Source: Chloroflexota bacterium (GTDB lineage: Bacteria > Chloroflexota > Dormibacteria > CF-121). Taken from it: 7,277 nucleotides of DNA. How positions within the stretch are numbered: the stretch's first letter is position 1; every line of letters starts with the position of its first letter. Position numbers and translations under genes: made by a program. Below are positions 5,272 to 7,277 of this stretch, piece by piece. A model generated the notes under the pieces. The model ran no database searches and was not told the origin of the DNA. It saw nothing but the letters and a program-made list of their open reading frames with translations. The stretch covers positions 1 through 7,277 of the forward strand of contig VBGO01000052.1 of the NCBI GenBank assembly GCA_005882525.1, given 5' to 3'.

Positions 5272-5703
5272 TTGGCAAGCAACGAACGCTCAGTCGAGAC
5301 GGCAGCAAGTCCCCAAGCGGTATGGAAGGTCTGGACGGATACGTCCCGGTGGCAGGAATGGAACCCGGACGTGCAGTCGATGGCACTGAACGGACCGTTT
5401 GCCGCCGGCACCACCGGGAGCATGAAAACCAAGCAAGGGACCCGCGCCGTTCAACTCACCGAGGTCGTCCCCGGGAAGTCCTTCCGGTTGGAGACCACCG
5501 TCATTCCGCTGACCCGGTTCGCCTTCGACTGCCGCATTGCCGCCGGGCCGACCGGGACGACGACCATCAGTCAGGCCATTCGGGTCGGGGGCCCGCTGGG
5601 TGGGCTGGTGGGCGGGATGATGGGCCGCCAGATCGCGGACACCTTCCCCGCCTTGCTCAAAGGCCTGGCCGGCAAGGCCGAGGCGACCGAAGGCCGGGGC
5701 TAA
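5272..5703 (+). CDS. SRPBCC (polyketide cyclase/START-like) family protein
   Basis: The product is about 143 residues (145 from the upstream ATG at 5266) with a helix-grip SRPBCC fold. The first strand and helix are SVETAASPQAVWKVWTD, followed by SRWQEWNPDVQSMALNGPF, the short TGSMKTKQGTRAVQLTEV strands, VVPGKSFRLETTVIPLTRF, and a C-terminal amphipathic helix ending in GRQIADTFPALLKGLA. These motifs are typical of the polyketide cyclase/dehydrase group that binds hydrophobic small molecules in a cavity. A specific ligand or reaction cannot be assigned. It lies 20 nt behind the permease, so the two are probably co-transcribed. The gene ends in a TAA whose bases overlap the stop of the convergent minus-strand gene. 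Confidence 0.88.
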   Translation: MASNERSVETAASPQAVWKVWTDTSRWQEWNPDVQSMALNGPFAAGTTGSMKTKQGTRAVQLTEVVPGKSFRLETTVIPLTRFAFDCRIAAGPTGTTTISQAIRVGGPLGGLVGGMMGRQIADTFPALLKGLAGKAEATEGRG

Positions 5704-6320
5704 CGTCCCGGCGCGGCCGGGCGGAAGAAGGTACGGACCGGCTCGGGGAACCGCTGGAGCACGTCATCCGGCACGTCGAAGCTGATCTCGGCTGCGAATC
5801 GCGTGCTGATGAAGCGGTCGACGGCCACGATAATCAATTGCCGGGCCGCGTCGATCGGCATGTCGATTTCGCTGAAGGCTCGGCTGCGCTCTCGCAGGAA
5901 CTGGTCGAGTTCCGCGGTCATCTGCCCGGCAAGCCGGCGCAGCTCGGTGGTGGCCGGCTCGGCATCCCGTCCGTCTCGGAGCGCGCGTAGCTGCTGACCC
6001 TTCAGTTCCCAGAGGCGGGAAGTATACGGTGCAGTCGCCGCGGCCAGCTCGCGTTGGACCGCCCGAATCCGCCCGAGGCGGGCCACCCCGACCTGGCGCG
6101 CCCAGGCGCGCCGAGCGTCGTCAACCCCAAGGGCGCAGGCCGCATACCAGCGATGGCGCTCCGGCAATGCCCGGGTCTCGAGGTGACGGCAGGTGAGAAC
6201 CGGCTCGAGCGGCTGGTAGTGGGTGTCGAGCGGAATGAACTGGCGAGCCTGGTAGGCGGGGCAACTCGCAAAGTCCTCAGGAAATGGTTTTGGATACGGA
6301 CACTCATCATCGGGGCGCAT
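5700..6320 (-). CDS. Uncharacterised protein with four-cysteine N-terminal module and helical tail
   Basis: I do not recognise this 206-residue protein by name. The N-terminal 65 residues contain four spaced cysteines, C7 (CPYPKPFP), C20 (SCPAYQARQF), C44 (TCRHLE) and C62 (YAACALG), with His46 and His56 nearby. This arrangement is compatible with a zinc or Fe-S site. Residues 66-150 are rich in Arg, Ala, Glu and Leu and should form long helices or a coiled coil. The C-terminal part (about 151-200) ends in DVPDDVLQRFPEPVRTFFR. There is no signal peptide or membrane segment, so a cytosolic regulatory or sensor-associated role is possible but unproven. The ATG has no Shine-Dalgarno; a TAGACT box ends 10 nt upstream. 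It faces the SRPBCC gene with stop codons overlapping in CTAA, and is divergent from the next gene by 40 nt. Confidence 0.82.
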   Translation of the reverse strand: MRPDDECPYPKPFPEDFASCPAYQARQFIPLDTHYQPLEPVLTCRHLETRALPERHRWYAACALGVDDARRAWARQVGVARLGRIRAVQRELAAATAPYTSRLWELKGQQLRALRDGRDAEPATTELRRLAGQMTAELDQFLRERSRAFSEIDMPIDAARQLIIVAVDRFISTRFAAEISFDVPDDVLQRFPEPVRTFFRPAAPGR

Positions 6321-6330
6321 TTGCCGGCTA

Positions 6331-6336
6331 AGTCTA
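6331..6336 (-). promoter_or_regulatory. Candidate -10 box TAGACT of the Cys4 protein gene
   Basis: On the minus strand TAGACT (TAnnnT) ends 10 nt before the ATG at 6320, implying a leader of only a few bases. It closely resembles the TAGGCT in front of the permease; both are preceded by T and followed by a (G/T)TAGCC-like sequence. The whole divergent intergenic is only 40 bp, so promoter elements of the two genes must overlap. Confidence 0.35.
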
Positions 6337-6354
6337 AGCGGCGCGTCGCATCAT

Positions 6355-6364
6355 AGGGAGGTGG
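6355..6364 (+). promoter_or_regulatory. Extended Shine-Dalgarno AGGGAGGTGG of the helical-protein gene
   Basis: AGGGAGGTGG complements the 3' end of 16S rRNA well. It swallows the first possible start (GTG at 6361), so that GTG is unlikely to be used. The next in-frame near-start codon, CTG at 6370, has suitable spacing. Confidence 0.6.
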
Positions 6365-7191
6365 TTGGTCTGCTCTATCTCGAGCATTTGTCCGATGCGG
6401 ATCTGAGCCTTCTCTCGAGCGCGCAGGCGGGTGGGGACGACGTGCGACGCGATCCGGAGCGGCTCGCAGCGCTGATCGACAGCCCGGAGACCTTCCGCAT
6501 GCTGTTTGCGGTACCGGGGCGAGAGCCGCTGCTTCGAGGCTCGCCATTCCTGATCTTCGCGGTTCTGATCCACCGCATCGTTCGCGACCTCGGTCACGTG
6601 TCGTTCGTTGAGGATTGGGTCGGGCCGCGGCAGCGCGTCCCCGTGTTCGAGACGAACAGTCTCCGCGACTTCGGGGCGGATCCGCTGCGGCGTTTCTTCC
6701 TGGCGCAGCTGCTCGCCTCGTACACCAGGGTGGCCAGCGGCAGCACGCTTGTCCAGACCAGGCGCGGTTGGCGGCGCCGCCGCTTCAGCGAGCTGGACCC
6801 GATCCGGTTGATCGAACTGGCCGAGCTCGTGCCGGTGGCTGAGCGCCCGTCGGTCTATCGCCGGCTGGGTGACCTGTCGCTCTTCTTGACCGGCATCTTC
6901 CCCGATTACGCCGGCGAACGACTGGTCGCCGAGCGCGAGCGCCGCGGGTTGGAGCGGGCCCTGCCCAGGGTCGATCGGGAGCGGTCCGAGAACCGCGACG
7001 GCGTCTGGCTACTCGAGCAGCTCGGACGGCGCGCCTATCGGGTTGCCCAGCAGGCGACGGATCGCGAGACCGCTATGGCCGGTGTGCTCGCCGAGGTCAG
7101 CGAGAATTTTGCCGCCGCCCGCCGGTTGCTGAACGTTCTGACCGACCGCTACCTCTTCCCCATGCGGCGCCAATGGTTCGGCGCCGGTTGA
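6361..7191 (+). CDS. Uncharacterised all-helical protein
   Basis: The frame gives 276 residues from the GTG at 6361. The protein more likely begins at CTG 6370, giving LYLEHLSDADLSLL..., because the GTG lies inside the Shine-Dalgarno sequence. It has no cysteines, signal peptide or clear membrane helix; FLIFAVLIHRIV (63-74) is hydrophobic but short. Notable blocks are DPERLAALIDSPETFRMLF (31-49), VPVFETNSLRDFGAD (93-107), RRFFLAQLLASYTRV (110-124), the basic TRRGWRRRRFSELDP (133-147), YRRLGDLSLFLTGIFPDYAG (166-185) and FAAARRLLNVLTDRYLFP (250-267). I do not know the function. Its stop overlaps the next gene's ATG by one base (TGATG), so the two are translationally coupled. The Cys4 gene diverges 40 nt upstream and may be its functional partner. 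Confidence 0.8.
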   Translation: MVGLLYLEHLSDADLSLLSSAQAGGDDVRRDPERLAALIDSPETFRMLFAVPGREPLLRGSPFLIFAVLIHRIVRDLGHVSFVEDWVGPRQRVPVFETNSLRDFGADPLRRFFLAQLLASYTRVASGSTLVQTRRGWRRRRFSELDPIRLIELAELVPVAERPSVYRRLGDLSLFLTGIFPDYAGERLVAERERRGLERALPRVDRERSENRDGVWLLEQLGRRAYRVAQQATDRETAMAGVLAEVSENFAAARRLLNVLTDRYLFPMRRQWFGAG

Positions 7192-7277
7192 TGGCGAGCT
7201 GGTCCGCGTTCGCCTCCGCTGAGCCGGCGCTCGCCCGGCGGATCCAGGAACGATTCGCGATCCGGAAACATCTGACC
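7191..7277 (+). CDS. PPOX-like (pyridoxamine 5'-phosphate oxidase fold) protein, N-terminal fragment cut by the window edge
   Basis: Only 29 codons are visible: MASWSAFASAEPALARRIQE followed by RFAIRKHLT. The pattern MxSWxxFxxAxPELAxRxxxxFxxxKHxTLATxRxDGSPR is, from memory, the usual opening of small flavin- or F420-binding split-barrel proteins annotated as the pyridoxamine 5'-phosphate oxidase family. The visible part stops just before the LATLRxDG segment that would confirm it. The ATG shares its A with the TGA of the preceding gene, indicating coupled translation in one operon. The frame is open to the edge, so the gene is truncated by the window and not broken. Confidence 0.65.
   Translation, partial: MASWSAFASAEPALARRIQERFAIRKHLT

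Overview
The window is GC-rich, densely packed bacterial DNA. GC-rich third codon positions, frequent GTG/TTG starts and apparently leaderless genes fit a soil-type high-GC lineage such as Actinobacteriota, Chloroflexota or Dormibacterota-like bacteria. The sequence alone does not fix the phylum. I see no phage, transposon, CRISPR or integron.

Layout. (1) Positions 1-219 are non-coding and contain several inverted repeats. (2) A minus-strand block runs from about 3876 down to 220. In transcription order it holds a DGPF/YCII-like protein, an ECF42-type sigma factor with a C-terminal helical-repeat extension, a 60-residue two-helix membrane protein with a CSGC motif, a GH15 glucoamylase/trehalase-like enzyme, and tRNA-Ser(GGA). 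(3) A 113-bp divergent regulatory region (3798-3910) separates this block from a plus-strand pair: an NCS1 purine/cytosine-type permease and an SRPBCC protein. (4) A minus-strand four-cysteine protein of unknown function meets the SRPBCC gene tail to tail, with overlapping stop codons. (5) A divergent plus-strand gene for an unrecognised all-helical protein is coupled through TGATG to the start of a PPOX-like flavoprotein, cut by the window edge.

How the parts may work together. The DGPF/ECF42 pairing is a known conserved association, and a TGTCGA...CGTC promoter-like element in front of it matches my recollection of the ECF42 recognition sequence. This suggests an autoregulated operon that may extend into the membrane protein and GH15 genes. 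The permease and SRPBCC genes look like a separate two-gene operon. Several starts without a Shine-Dalgarno sequence have a TAnnnT box 7-10 nt upstream, suggesting leaderless or short-leader transcription.

The most notable points are the shortened N-terminal domain of the GH15 enzyme, the ambiguous ECF42 start (an ATAG overlap), a tRNA promoter apparently embedded in the GH15 stop codon, and the uncharacterised Cys4 protein/helical protein/PPOX neighbourhood. I did not find a convincing novel defence or mobile system.
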